Source: Bradymonas sediminis (GTDB lineage Bacteria; Myxococcota_A; Bradymonadia; Bradymonadales; Bradymonadaceae). Taken from it: a stretch of 64,000 nucleotides of DNA. Within the stretch, counting starts at the first letter, position 1. The number at the start of each line of letters is the position of its first letter. Both the position numbers and the translations under genes were made by a program. The stretch is taken from the NCBI RefSeq assembly GCF_003258315.1, contig NZ_CP030032.1, forward strand, positions 1-64,000, in the 5' to 3' direction. Below, piece after piece: positions 1-7,728 of this stretch. The notes under the pieces are model-generated. The model was not told where the DNA came from. It did not search any database and was given only the letters and a program-made list of their open reading frames with translations.

Positions 1-19
1 CTCTTACTGGCCCTCATCT

Positions 20-1507
20 ATGTCGGAAATCTGGCAAGCTGCGTTATGCGATCTTAAAGAAAAAACGAGTTCGCATAACTATGAATCCTGGTTCCAAAAT
101 ATTAAGTGTCGCCGCCGTGAAGGGCGACAATTCTTTTTGGAAGTGCGCGATGAATTTCAGAAGGCCTGGGTAGAAGAAAACTACCTGGACCTGATCGAAG
201 ATTCGCTCGTGACGGTGACTGGCGCCAGCGTGGAGATCACGCTGGACGCGGAGTCGACCTACGCGAGCAAGGCGCAGCACGACGATGTGGGCGGGGCGTT
301 TCAGATCGACGTGGAGGACGAGCCGGTGGCGGCGCGCATGGCGCGGATGCCCGAGGAGATGGGGCGGGTGCAGATGCCGGCGATGAGCTGGGATGCGCCG
401 GCTGCGCCGGAGGCCTTCGGGGATCTGGCCGACTTCGACGCGACCCAGCCGGCGCCCAAGGCGTTCGAGGAGCGTCTGGTCGAAGCCGGTCTCAATCCGC
501 GCCACGACTTTGAGGAATTCGTCGTCGGCGGGTCGAACCAATTCGTGCACGCGGCCTGCTCGGCGGTGGCCGAGAACCCGGGTAAATCCTATAACCCGTT
601 GTTCATCTTCGGCGGCGTCGGGCTCGGGAAGACCCACCTTTTGCACGCGGTGGGCATTGAGGCGATGAAGGCCAACCCCCAGGCGCGCGTGGTGACGATG
701 TCGGCCGAGGAGTTCATGAATGAGCTCATCACGTCGCTTCGCCAGAAGAAGATGAACGCGTTTCGCACGCAATTTCGAAATAATTGCGACGTGCTGCTGA
801 TCGACGATATCCAATTTATCGCCGGCAAGGACTCGACCCAGGAAGAGTTCTTCCACACCTTCAACGCCCTTTATCACAGCGGCAAGCAGATCGTGGTGAC
901 GTCGGACAAGTTGCCGCGGGATTTGCCCGGGATTGAAGAGCGGCTGCGCAGCCGGTTTAGCTGGGGGCTTTGCGCCGATATCCAGCCGCCGGAGATGGAG
1001 ACGCGCATCGCGATTCTGGAGAAGAAGGCCGAAGCCGACGGGATCGAGCTGAGCAAGGAGATGGCGATTTTGCTGGCGAGCTCGATTCGCAGCAACGTGC
1101 GTGAGCTTGAGGGCACGCTGATTCGCCTGGGCGCCCAGGCCAGCTTGTTGGGCCAGCCGATGTCGATGGAGTTGGCCCGCCAGATGCTCGACCGCATGGA
1201 TATTGACCAGCGAAATCAGGTCAATACCCCGCGCATCATCGAGGTCGTGGCGCGCGAGTACGGCATTTCGCCCGTGGATATCCGCGGAAAACGCCGCACC
1301 CGCGCCATCAGCAAGCCGCGCCAATACGCCATGTACCTGGCGCGCAAGCACACCGACGACTCCTACCCGCGCCTGGGCGACGAGTTCGGCGGCAAGGACC
1401 ACACGACCGTGCTGGCGGCCTTTAAGAAGATCGACGAGCTTATCGAGGCGAAGGACCCGGAGATGTGCTCCATCATCGACCGCCTCGAGAATCTACTGCT
1501 GGGATAA
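20..1507 (+). CDS. dnaA: Chromosomal replication initiator protein DnaA
   Basis: DnaA binds DnaA boxes at oriC, opens the duplex and loads the replicative helicase. The 495-residue protein has all four domains. An N-terminal interaction domain (about 1-75) is followed by an acidic, Pro/Ala-rich linker (about 76-150). The AAA+ core has Walker A GGVGLGKTH (198-206), Walker B LLIDDIQF (259-266), the arginine-finger segment RSRF (310-313) and a sensor-2 NVRELEG (359-365). The C-terminal helix-turn-helix ends in the signature GGKDHTTVL (457-465). Only 19 bases precede the ATG, so its promoter is not visible. A strong terminator lies 60 bases downstream, and dnaN and recF do not follow, so the gene looks monocistronic. 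I found no DnaA-box cluster in the following intergenic region. Confidence 0.98.
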   Translation: MSEIWQAALCDLKEKTSSHNYESWFQNIKCRRREGRQFFLEVRDEFQKAWVEENYLDLIEDSLVTVTGASVEITLDAESTYASKAQHDDVGGAFQIDVEDEPVAARMARMPEEMGRVQMPAMSWDAPAAPEAFGDLADFDATQPAPKAFEERLVEAGLNPRHDFEEFVVGGSNQFVHAACSAVAENPGKSYNPLFIFGGVGLGKTHLLHAVGIEAMKANPQARVVTMSAEEFMNELITSLRQKKMNAFRTQFRNNCDVLLIDDIQFIAGKDSTQEEFFHTFNALYHSGKQIVVTSDKLPRDLPGIEERLRSRFSWGLCADIQPPEMETRIAILEKKAEADGIELSKEMAILLASSIRSNVRELEGTLIRLGAQASLLGQPMSMELARQMLDRMDIDQRNQVNTPRIIEVVAREYGISPVDIRGKRRTRAISKPRQYAMYLARKHTDDSYPRLGDEFGGKDHTTVLAAFKKIDELIEAKDPEMCSIIDRLENLLLG

Positions 1508-1566
1508 ATTTCGATATATCGGGCTCCGATTGGCGCGCATCTATTTGGCGGCGATGGGTTTGAGGG

Positions 1567-1597
1567 AGAGCGCGGATCTTGGATCCGCGCTCTTTTT
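1567..1597 (+). terminator. Rho-independent terminator of dnaA
   Basis: A 12-bp perfect stem (AGAGCGCGGATC, 1567-1578, with GATCCGCGCTCT, 1582-1593) closes a TTG loop. It runs into a T-rich tract (TCTTTTTATT). It lies 60 bases after the dnaA stop, with no gene in between. Confidence 0.9.
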
Positions 1598-1776
1598 ATT
1601 TGGCGCGCTTGGCTCGAGAGGTATTGGGGAAAATAGATGAATAAAGCGGCGCCGATTGACTCTAAGACAGGGCACCTCTGAAGGCGCTGGCCGCGGCGCA
1701 TTAATTTGGCGAACGGCTCCCAGCGCGCTACACTCTCCTGCGACTGGCTTTTGCTATAAGTATTGAGGCATTAAAA

Positions 1777-2943
1777 ATGGCACGGATTATAAGAATGAAT
1801 CGAATTTGTACGCTCGTATTTCTCGCCGTCGCGCTGCTCGTCGTTTCGCCGGGCACGACCTGGGCCCAGTCGGAGGCGAAGGCCACGACGATGGCCGGCC
1901 TGAAGTTCGACTCGCACGGGATGAAGGCGAATTTGGACACCCGGCTGCGCGATGGGATCAAGGAGGTCTTTGGCGAGATTCCGTTGACGCTCGTTGATTT
2001 TAAGGATGTGAGCCGGGCGATTGATCCGGTGACGCAGGATTGTTTCACGGCGGATTGTCTTCAGAAGATCGGGCCCAAAGTCGGGGCACCGCTGGGGCTG
2101 AGCGTCGAGATCGACGGTGAGAATGAGATCTATGCGTGGACCTTCACCACCTGGGATCTCAAGGCTGGGCGAAAGATCCACTCGACCCAGGATACCTGTG
2201 AGTTATGCGGGGATCGCGAGTTGGCCCAGGCGTTCTCGGCGAGCCTGAAGGAGATGCTCGAGAACGGACCGCCCGCCGGCGGCGAGGAGCCCTTCGAGTT
2301 GGAGCCGGGCCAGGTGCTCATGCAGGTCAATGTGCTCCCGGAGCAAGCCGACATTTATTTTGACGGCGAGCTGGTCGGTCAGGGATATGTGGTGCTCGCG
2401 GTGGACACCGGAGAGCACGAGCTGCAGATTCGCATGGATGGGTACCGCGATATTCAGGAGCGCATCCTGATGAACGAGGATACGACCGGTCCGGTGCTCT
2501 TTCGCTATCATTTGACGAGCACGAACCCGGCCGTGGTGGAGGTTCCGCCGACGGTGGGGCCGATCGACCGACTCGGCGCCGACACGCGTTTCACGCTGGG
2601 GCTGGTGGGCGTTGGCGTGGGCGTGGTTGCGTTGGGGACGGGGATTTATCTGACCGCGATCGACGGCGAAGTTGCCTGTGACGCGGGCGTTCCGGCGGCG
2701 ACGTGCCCGGATGTCTACGCGACCGCCGGCGGTGGGATGGTCATGGGCGTGTTGGGTACCGCGCTGTTGACCGGTGGTGTGACGCTGCTGAGCTGGGAGT
2801 TGCTCGCCGGGTCTTCGGAGCTCGAGGAGAATTTGGACCCCGACGCGCCCGAGACCGACGCGGCCCCGGCGGGGCCGTCGGTCTCGGTGTCGCCCGCGGT
2901 GGGCAGCAACGGCGGCGGGTTGGTGTTTCGCGGGTCCTTCTAA
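1777..2943 (+). CDS. Secreted PEGA-domain protein
   Basis: This 388-residue envelope protein has a Sec signal peptide (about 1-30, cleavage after TWA). Residues about 40-160 resemble the TolB-like region found before PEGA domains in myxobacterial proteins, including a Cys pair around 89-94. A PEGA domain follows (about 178-232, with ADIYFDGELVG and GEHELQIRMDGY). Two hydrophobic segments (about 273-293 and 318-340) flank a short loop with two Cys. The C-terminus is acidic and Pro/Ala-rich. PEGA domains are usually surface-associated, but the role here is unknown. GAGG at 1765-1768 is a suitable ribosome-binding site. MNRI at residue 7 is an alternative start. Confidence 0.8.
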   Translation: MARIIRMNRICTLVFLAVALLVVSPGTTWAQSEAKATTMAGLKFDSHGMKANLDTRLRDGIKEVFGEIPLTLVDFKDVSRAIDPVTQDCFTADCLQKIGPKVGAPLGLSVEIDGENEIYAWTFTTWDLKAGRKIHSTQDTCELCGDRELAQAFSASLKEMLENGPPAGGEEPFELEPGQVLMQVNVLPEQADIYFDGELVGQGYVVLAVDTGEHELQIRMDGYRDIQERILMNEDTTGPVLFRYHLTSTNPAVVEVPPTVGPIDRLGADTRFTLGLVGVGVGVVALGTGIYLTAIDGEVACDAGVPAATCPDVYATAGGGMVMGVLGTALLTGGVTLLSWELLAGSSELEENLDPDAPETDAAPAGPSVSVSPAVGSNGGGLVFRGSF

Positions 2944-2958
2944 GGGGCGAAGGCCCGA

Positions 2959-3780
2959 TTAGAATGGCAGCACCTGGGTCTGCCAGGTCGGGTCGACCCA
3001 GGTGATCGTCTGCGGCGCGAGTTCTCGCCAGTCGCCCTGGGTCGGCTGAAGGCCGCTGGCCAAAAACGCCGCCCGAAACTTCGGATGCTCGACGGTTTTG
3101 GGGCGGTGCCCGGCAAATAGAGGCTCTTCGGCCGGGTGCTTCATCCCCTTAAAGAGTCGCATATGCATGGCGGGGCCGGTGCGCGCCGCGATCAGAAATC
3201 GCTCGGTCGCGGCGACGATATTGAGGCCGAGTGACTCTTCGTCCTGCGATGCACGGTAGCGCTGGGCTTCGCTCAGCGTCTCGGCCAGGGCGCTCGCGAT
3301 TAATTCGCCGTGAACGCCGCCCCGGGCCAGCGCCCCGTTTTCGCACATATGATGGTAGAACCTCAAAAAGAGCAGCTCCGCCGCCGTATTGCCGCGCACG
3401 CCGCGGCGCAGGTAATCGGGCGTTTCAGCCAGCATATCGCTGCGATAGCTTTCAAATTGGGGGATCTTTCCGGTCTGGGCGTACACCCATTTTCGAAAGC
3501 GGAAGGGTTGCAGGTCCAGGGAGTCGACGCCGCCGTTGGTGTTCTGGCTCATATGCCCGACCAGTGAGCGGGCGGACACGTCGGCCATCAGCCCGAGCAT
3601 ATCGACCGGGGCGCCGTGGTGCGGGTGCTTGCGCAGCAGGGTGCGGCTCTCCTGGATCCAGCCAAAACCGGTGGCCGCCCAGGGGGTCGCTTGTTCGGGC
3701 CAGGCTTCGCGGCGCACCGTGTTGACCGCGTGCGCGGTGAGGCTGCTATTGCTACAAATATATCCAAGTAATTGTGTCAT
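2959..3780 (-). CDS. Class II glutamine amidotransferase-like protein, catalytic residues lost
   Basis: The 273 residues follow the YafJ/EgtC-type Ntn-hydrolase layout: MTQLLGY at the N-terminus (family MCRLLGY), LVGHMS (73-78, family LVAHVR), QPFRFRKWVYAQTG (91-104, family HPFRxGRWxFAHNG) and GNTAAE (130-135, family GSTDSE). Every position used for glutamine hydrolysis differs. The nucleophile Cys2 is Thr2, the glutamine-binding Arg is Ser78, the oxyanion-hole Asn is Thr103 and the glutamine-binding Asp is Ala133. It is therefore unlikely to release ammonia from glutamine. Methionine aminopeptidase could expose Thr2, and Thr is a nucleophile in other Ntn hydrolases, so a changed hydrolase is possible. 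GAGG precedes the ATG. It converges on the PEGA gene with 15 bases between them. Confidence 0.75.
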   Translation of the reverse strand: MTQLLGYICSNSSLTAHAVNTVRREAWPEQATPWAATGFGWIQESRTLLRKHPHHGAPVDMLGLMADVSARSLVGHMSQNTNGGVDSLDLQPFRFRKWVYAQTGKIPQFESYRSDMLAETPDYLRRGVRGNTAAELLFLRFYHHMCENGALARGGVHGELIASALAETLSEAQRYRASQDEESLGLNIVAATERFLIAARTGPAMHMRLFKGMKHPAEEPLFAGHRPKTVEHPKFRAAFLASGLQPTQGDWRELAPQTITWVDPTWQTQVLPF

Positions 3781-3948
3781 GATTGGGCCTCTTTTTCGTG
3801 TGCAGTGGCATCGTCGGCGCTAAATCTTTTCGACTTTGTGCCTGCTTGTGATGCTCCCGAGACTGCTGTTAAAACGTATGCTTATCGGGGGACGCTTCAA
3901 GGGTCTATCTAGCACCCTGCGTGCTCATTTTGGCTGAGATTGGTGGTA

Positions 3949-4329
3949 ATGTCCCGTTTTTTATCGTGTTTTTGCATATTGGGTTTCCTGGGCGTTGCCT
4001 GGGGCGCCGGGTGCTATCCCTATGGGGGAAGTCGCGCGGTCGGCGATGACGCGCGCCTGCTGCTTGAGCAAACTCAGGCGGCCTGCGATCGCCGCGACCC
4101 GGGGGCCTTTGAGATGCTCTGGGGGCGACTGGTCGCCGAGCACCCGGCGGTCGCCGCATCTGCCCAGGCCCAACGATTGGACGCTCGATGCCGCCAAGAA
4201 CTTCAATCGGCGCCGCGCCTCGGTGACGTCGCCGCCGACGCCGGGGCGGTCGAAATTGGAGCCGATGCCATGGATTCGAATATCTCGCCCCGAGATGAGT
4301 TCGGTGAAGACGCTTTCACGCGCCCCTAG
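3949..4329 (+). CDS. Small exported protein, possible lipoprotein
   Basis: A 126-residue protein starts at the ATG at 3949 (an in-frame TTG nine bases upstream is the alternative). A hydrophobic signal segment (about 1-22) ends in GVAWGAGC. That is a poor lipobox, with Gly at -3 instead of Leu, so either lipidation at Cys or ordinary export is possible. The mature part is short, Ala-rich and acidic, with a few Cys and a helical stretch (about 33-65), and has no domain I recognise. It is followed by mtnC after 80 bases. Confidence 0.55.
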   Translation: MSRFLSCFCILGFLGVAWGAGCYPYGGSRAVGDDARLLLEQTQAACDRRDPGAFEMLWGRLVAEHPAVAASAQAQRLDARCRQELQSAPRLGDVAADAGAVEIGADAMDSNISPRDEFGEDAFTRP

Positions 4330-4409
4330 TATGTTAACAGGCGGGAGTCCCCCCGAGATTCCTTAAATTTCAGTATTTGTATCTTTCTATAGTCCCACTG
4401 GAGGTTTTT

Positions 4410-5165
4410 TTGAGCGAATCATTTCCTTATAAGGGCGTTCTTCTCGATATCGAGGGGACGACGACGCCGGTGACGTTTGTCTACGACGTTCTTTTTCCCT
4501 ACGCGCGCCGCGCGATGCAGGGGTATCTGGAGGCGCATTGGGATGCGCCGGGTTTTCAGGAGTTGAAGCAGCAGATCCTGGCGAATATCGCCGAGATAAA
4601 CGCCGGGGCGGCCGGCGAGGGCGCGCCCGAGGTGGATGCGGCGGCGTCGGGAGAGGCGCTGCGCGCCGCGGTCATGGAGCATTTGAAATGGCAGATGAGC
4701 AAGGACCAGAAAAACTCGCCGCTCAAGGCCCTGCAGGGGCGGATGTGGCGCGCCGGCTACGAGGATGGGGAGTTGAATGCGCCGGTGTACGCCGACGTCG
4801 TCGAGGCGCTGTCCGCCTGGCAGGCGCAGGGGACGCCGGTGTATATCTATTCGTCTGGCAGCGTTCCAGCCCAGATCCTGCTCTTTAAATATAGCGAGCA
4901 CGGCGACCTTGGCGGGTATTTGTCGGGCTATTTCGACACCAAGACCGGCCCCAAAAAAGAAGCCGACAGCTATACGAAGATATGCGAAGAGGTCGGCGTT
5001 GAGCCGGCGGCGATGCTCTTTGTCACCGACAATATCGACGAGGCGAAGGCCGCCGATCGCGCGGGCCTGAAGGTCGCGGTGGCCAAGCGCCCCGGCAACG
5101 CTCCGATTGAGGTCGAGCATGGCTTCGATGTGATCGAGACCTTCGGGCCGATTTCGCCGGCATAA
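4410..5165 (+). CDS. mtnC: Enolase-phosphatase E1 (methionine salvage)
   Basis: MtnC is a bifunctional HAD-family enzyme. It enolises 2,3-diketo-5-methylthiopentyl-1-phosphate and then dephosphorylates it in the methylthioadenosine salvage pathway. The signature DIEGTTTP carries the family's Asp/Glu pair (Asp13, Glu15). HAD motif II is SSGS (148-151), a Lys-rich GPKKEAD segment follows, and motif IV is VTDNIDEA (205-212). I start the protein at the TTG at 4410 because GGAGG (4400-4404) is correctly spaced for it, giving 251 residues. An ATG at 4377 is in frame but has no such site. No other salvage genes are in the window. Confidence 0.93.
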   Translation: MSESFPYKGVLLDIEGTTTPVTFVYDVLFPYARRAMQGYLEAHWDAPGFQELKQQILANIAEINAGAAGEGAPEVDAAASGEALRAAVMEHLKWQMSKDQKNSPLKALQGRMWRAGYEDGELNAPVYADVVEALSAWQAQGTPVYIYSSGSVPAQILLFKYSEHGDLGGYLSGYFDTKTGPKKEADSYTKICEEVGVEPAAMLFVTDNIDEAKAADRAGLKVAVAKRPGNAPIEVEHGFDVIETFGPISPA

Positions 5166-5193
5166 GCGCCCGCGATTGAGGGAATGCGCACGC

Positions 5194-5230
5194 AGAAGCC
5201 CCCGCACCATCGAGTGGTGCGGGGGCTTCT
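5194..5230. terminator. Bidirectional terminator between mtnC and the lipoprotein cluster
   Basis: A 16-bp perfect stem (5194-5209 with 5215-5230) closes a TCGAG loop. The arms begin AGAAG and end CTTCT, so both strands have a T-containing flank. It sits between the convergent stops at 5165 and 5261. Confidence 0.88.
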
Positions 5231-5260
5231 TTGAATCATCGACGGTTCAACCGTGACGCC

Positions 5261-6871
5261 TTAGTTGCAGGGCGTATTGGCGGCGCCCGGGGTGCCGAAG
5301 TCCGGGGTGGTGTCGGTCGGGTTGATCGGCTCGGTCGAGTTGCACCAGAGCGTGGCGTCACCGTGGTCAGCGAAGTCGTTCCCGCTGCCGAATTGCATCG
5401 CCGCGCCGGCCGTGACGGCGGGGTAGCCCGTGCCGCTGCCGTACTCGACGCGGTCGATCTCGACGTCGGGGTTGGTGCCGGCGCCGGGCATGGTCAAGAT
5501 GACCTTATCGGCGCTGTTGGTGAGGGTGAACGAGCCCCATTGATAGTCCACGTTGACGCCGCCGTTGGTCGCCAGGTCGTCGTTCTTGCCGAAGACGAAA
5601 TACTCGCCCGGGGCGACTTCGACCGGGGCCTCGGGGGTCACGCTAACGGTGAAGGAGCCGCTGCCCTTGTCGGTGACGACCAGGCCATTGATATGCAGCG
5701 TGCGACTGGTCGTATTATAGACCTCGAAATACTCGCCGTTGGCGTCGGTGACCGCGGCCGGGTCGGCCATGATCTCGGTGATGATGAGGTCGCCGGCGTT
5801 GACGCTATGGTCAGCGGTGAGGACGCAGGCTCCGGCTGAGCAGCTTTTGCCGTCGGCGCTGCAGTCGGTGCGGACCTCTTCGGCGGAGTAGTCGCAGGAG
5901 CCGTCGGCCACGACACAGACGCCGTCATTGGCGGTGTAGGTGACGGCGAAGTCGCCGTCGCAGGTCGCGGCAGGCGGCTGGTCGCAGGTCACGCCATCAC
6001 ACAGCGCCGCGGGGTCAACACATGCGCCGGCGTCGCAGATTTTACCGTCGGCGCTGCAATCGGTCTCGACCTTTTTGGCCGAGTAGTCGCAGGAGCCGTC
6101 GGTCTGCAGGCAGACGCCGGTATCATCGCTATAGGTCACGGCGGTGTCGCCGTCGCAGGAGGCCGCGGGGGCCGCGTCACAGGTCACGCCGTCGCACAGG
6201 TCGACGGCCTCATCGACGCATTCGCCCAATTGGCAGACCTTGCCATCGTCGGCGCAATCAACCGTGGTGGAGACGGCCGCGTAGTCGCAGGAGCCGTCGC
6301 TCTCGTCGCAGATGCCGGCGCCGCTATAGGTGATGAGGTTGGTGCCCTCGCAGGTGTCTTCTGGCTGGGCGCAGGCGCCGTCGCCGCAGAGTTCGACGGT
6401 TTCGCAGGCGCCGTTGTTGCAGACCATGCCGTCGTCGGCGCAGTCGATCGTGGTCGAGACGGCCGCGAAATCACAGGAGCCGTCGGCGTCGTCGCACACG
6501 CCCGCGCCGCTATAGGTGATGAGGTTGGTCGCGCCGACACAGGTCGGCTCGGGCTGGGCGCAGCTGTCGGCGTCGCACAGCGGCGCTGGTTTGCAGAAGC
6601 CTTCGATGCAGGTCTCGCCGCGGGCGGTGCAGTCGAGGCGGCGCTCGACGCCTGCGATGTCGCAGACGCCGGTCGACTCGATGCAGGTGCCGCCGCTGGC
6701 GTAGCTGACCGCAGTCTCGCCGTCGCAATAGGGCGCGGGGGTCTCGCAGGTGACGCCGGCGCACTCGTTTTTGGCCGAGCTATCGCCGCAGGCGCTGAGC
6801 CCGAAGAACGCGAACGCCGCCAAAATAGGCATTAATTTTTTCGAAGTTCTCAATCCAAATTGCGTCGCCAT
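5261..6871 (-). CDS. Lipoprotein with five eight-cysteine repeats and a lamin-tail domain
   Basis: A 536-residue lipoprotein. The start at 6871 is supported by GGAGAG upstream and by a clean signal peptide ending in the lipobox LSAC. After a short Ser/Lys linker come five repeats of about 62 residues. Each has eight Cys spaced about C-x4-C-x6/7-C-x13-15-C-x6-C-x10-C-x5/6-C-x4-C and contains a central (A/L)xTYS-type strand and GSCDYSA. The last about 170 residues form a lamin-tail domain, recognisable by NAGDLIITEIMADP, GEYFEVYNTT, the turn NGLVV and a closing GTPGAANTPC. Lamin-tail domains occur on secreted bacterial surface proteins. Binding or adhesion is a guess; no enzymatic motif is visible. 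First of three related tandem genes. Confidence 0.85.
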   Translation of the reverse strand: MATQFGLRTSKKLMPILAAFAFFGLSACGDSSAKNECAGVTCETPAPYCDGETAVSYASGGTCIESTGVCDIAGVERRLDCTARGETCIEGFCKPAPLCDADSCAQPEPTCVGATNLITYSGAGVCDDADGSCDFAAVSTTIDCADDGMVCNNGACETVELCGDGACAQPEDTCEGTNLITYSGAGICDESDGSCDYAAVSTTVDCADDGKVCQLGECVDEAVDLCDGVTCDAAPAASCDGDTAVTYSDDTGVCLQTDGSCDYSAKKVETDCSADGKICDAGACVDPAALCDGVTCDQPPAATCDGDFAVTYTANDGVCVVADGSCDYSAEEVRTDCSADGKSCSAGACVLTADHSVNAGDLIITEIMADPAAVTDANGEYFEVYNTTSRTLHINGLVVTDKGSGSFTVSVTPEAPVEVAPGEYFVFGKNDDLATNGGVNVDYQWGSFTLTNSADKVILTMPGAGTNPDVEIDRVEYGSGTGYPAVTAGAAMQFGSGNDFADHGDATLWCNSTEPINPTDTTPDFGTPGAANTPCN

Positions 6872-7034
6872 CAGGTATCTCTCCAGTTGAACAATAATGC
6901 GAAATATTGGGGGGCGCTTGTGCAACAGCCCATACTCGCGGTGACCATAGTGGGCATTGGGCGCTAAATCCAGTTGGATCGCGGGAATCGGGCTGGGCGC
7001 GTCCAGAGCGCGCGGCGCAGGGAGTCGCTTGCGC

Positions 7035-7547
7035 TCAGTCCCCCGGGCCGGCCGCCACGCATCGTCCGCCATCGCAGGTCTGGCCGCTTGCAGCGCAATC
7101 GGTGCGCGCCTCGACCGCCGAAAAATCGCAGCTCCCGTCGAGCTCGACGCAGCTGCCGTCGCCCGAATAACTGAGGGCGATATCGCCCTCGCAGGTGTCG
7201 GCGGGCCGGGGGCATTGGACGTTAAAGCACTGAGGGTGCTCTTCGGGTTGGCAGAATCCGCTCAGACATCCGTGTGTGCAATAATTCCGGCTGCTGACCG
7301 CCGTGAAATCGCAACTTCCCGTGCGCGGGTCGCAGACGCCGTTGCCCGAATAGGTCACCGCGAAGTCGCCGTCACAATGCTGCTCGGGCTGCTCGCACTC
7401 CTCCTTTTCGCAGAGGTCGACGGACTCCTTGGGAGGAGAGGGGTTATCGCTGGTATCGTCGCCGCAGGCGCTGAACCCCGTGACGGCGAGGGTGATGAGC
7501 AGCAGCAGGAAAGTCCTCGGTACTCTTCGTGCGAAATTTGCTGGCAT
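7035..7547 (-). CDS. Short lipoprotein with two eight-cysteine repeats
   Basis: A 170-residue lipoprotein with signal peptide and lipobox FSAC. It consists almost entirely of two copies of the eight-Cys repeat in the flanking genes. The first copy is CEKEEC to SGFC and the second CFNVQC to GGRC, both with the YSG and GSCDF core. There is no lamin-tail domain; the protein stops just after the second repeat (AAGPGD). It could be a natural minimal repeat protein or a relic that lost its C-terminal domain, but no remnant of that domain follows in the 163-base gap. Transcribed in the same direction as its two relatives. Confidence 0.82.
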   Translation of the reverse strand: MPANFARRVPRTFLLLLITLAVTGFSACGDDTSDNPSPPKESVDLCEKEECEQPEQHCDGDFAVTYSGNGVCDPRTGSCDFTAVSSRNYCTHGCLSGFCQPEEHPQCFNVQCPRPADTCEGDIALSYSGDGSCVELDGSCDFSAVEARTDCAASGQTCDGGRCVAAGPGD

Positions 7548-7670
7548 TGTTGGTTCCTCGTGAAGGGTCGAATTGCCACAAAATTTTGCTGAAAAAACAC
7601 GGTGGTTGAGAGCATGCGGAAGTTAAGCGCTTAAATCAAATCGCGGGTGACCTCCAAGATCGGCCCAAAA

Positions 7671-7701
7671 AAGCCCCCGCTCCGGGGCGGGGCGGGGGCT
7701 T
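7671..7701 (-). terminator. Terminator of the 721-residue lipoprotein gene
   Basis: The stem AAGCCCCCGC (7671-7680) with GCGGGGGCTT (7692-7701) is followed on the minus strand by a run of T (AAAAAA on the plus strand at 7667-7672). It lies just past the stop at 7729. Confidence 0.85.
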
Positions 7702-7728
7702 CAAGTGCGGTATTAGGCGGGGGCTAGA

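Noticed and set aside
44-1402. Minus-strand open frame of 452 codons opposite dnaA
   Set aside because: Its product is Arg/His/Leu/Ala-rich and matches no family, while dnaA on the other strand is certain. GC-rich genes often leave such open antisense frames.
5261-7072. Longer form of the first Cys-repeat lipoprotein starting at 7072
   Set aside because: The extra 67 residues precede the signal peptide and would overlap the neighbouring gene; 6871 has a ribosome-binding site and an ideal lipobox.
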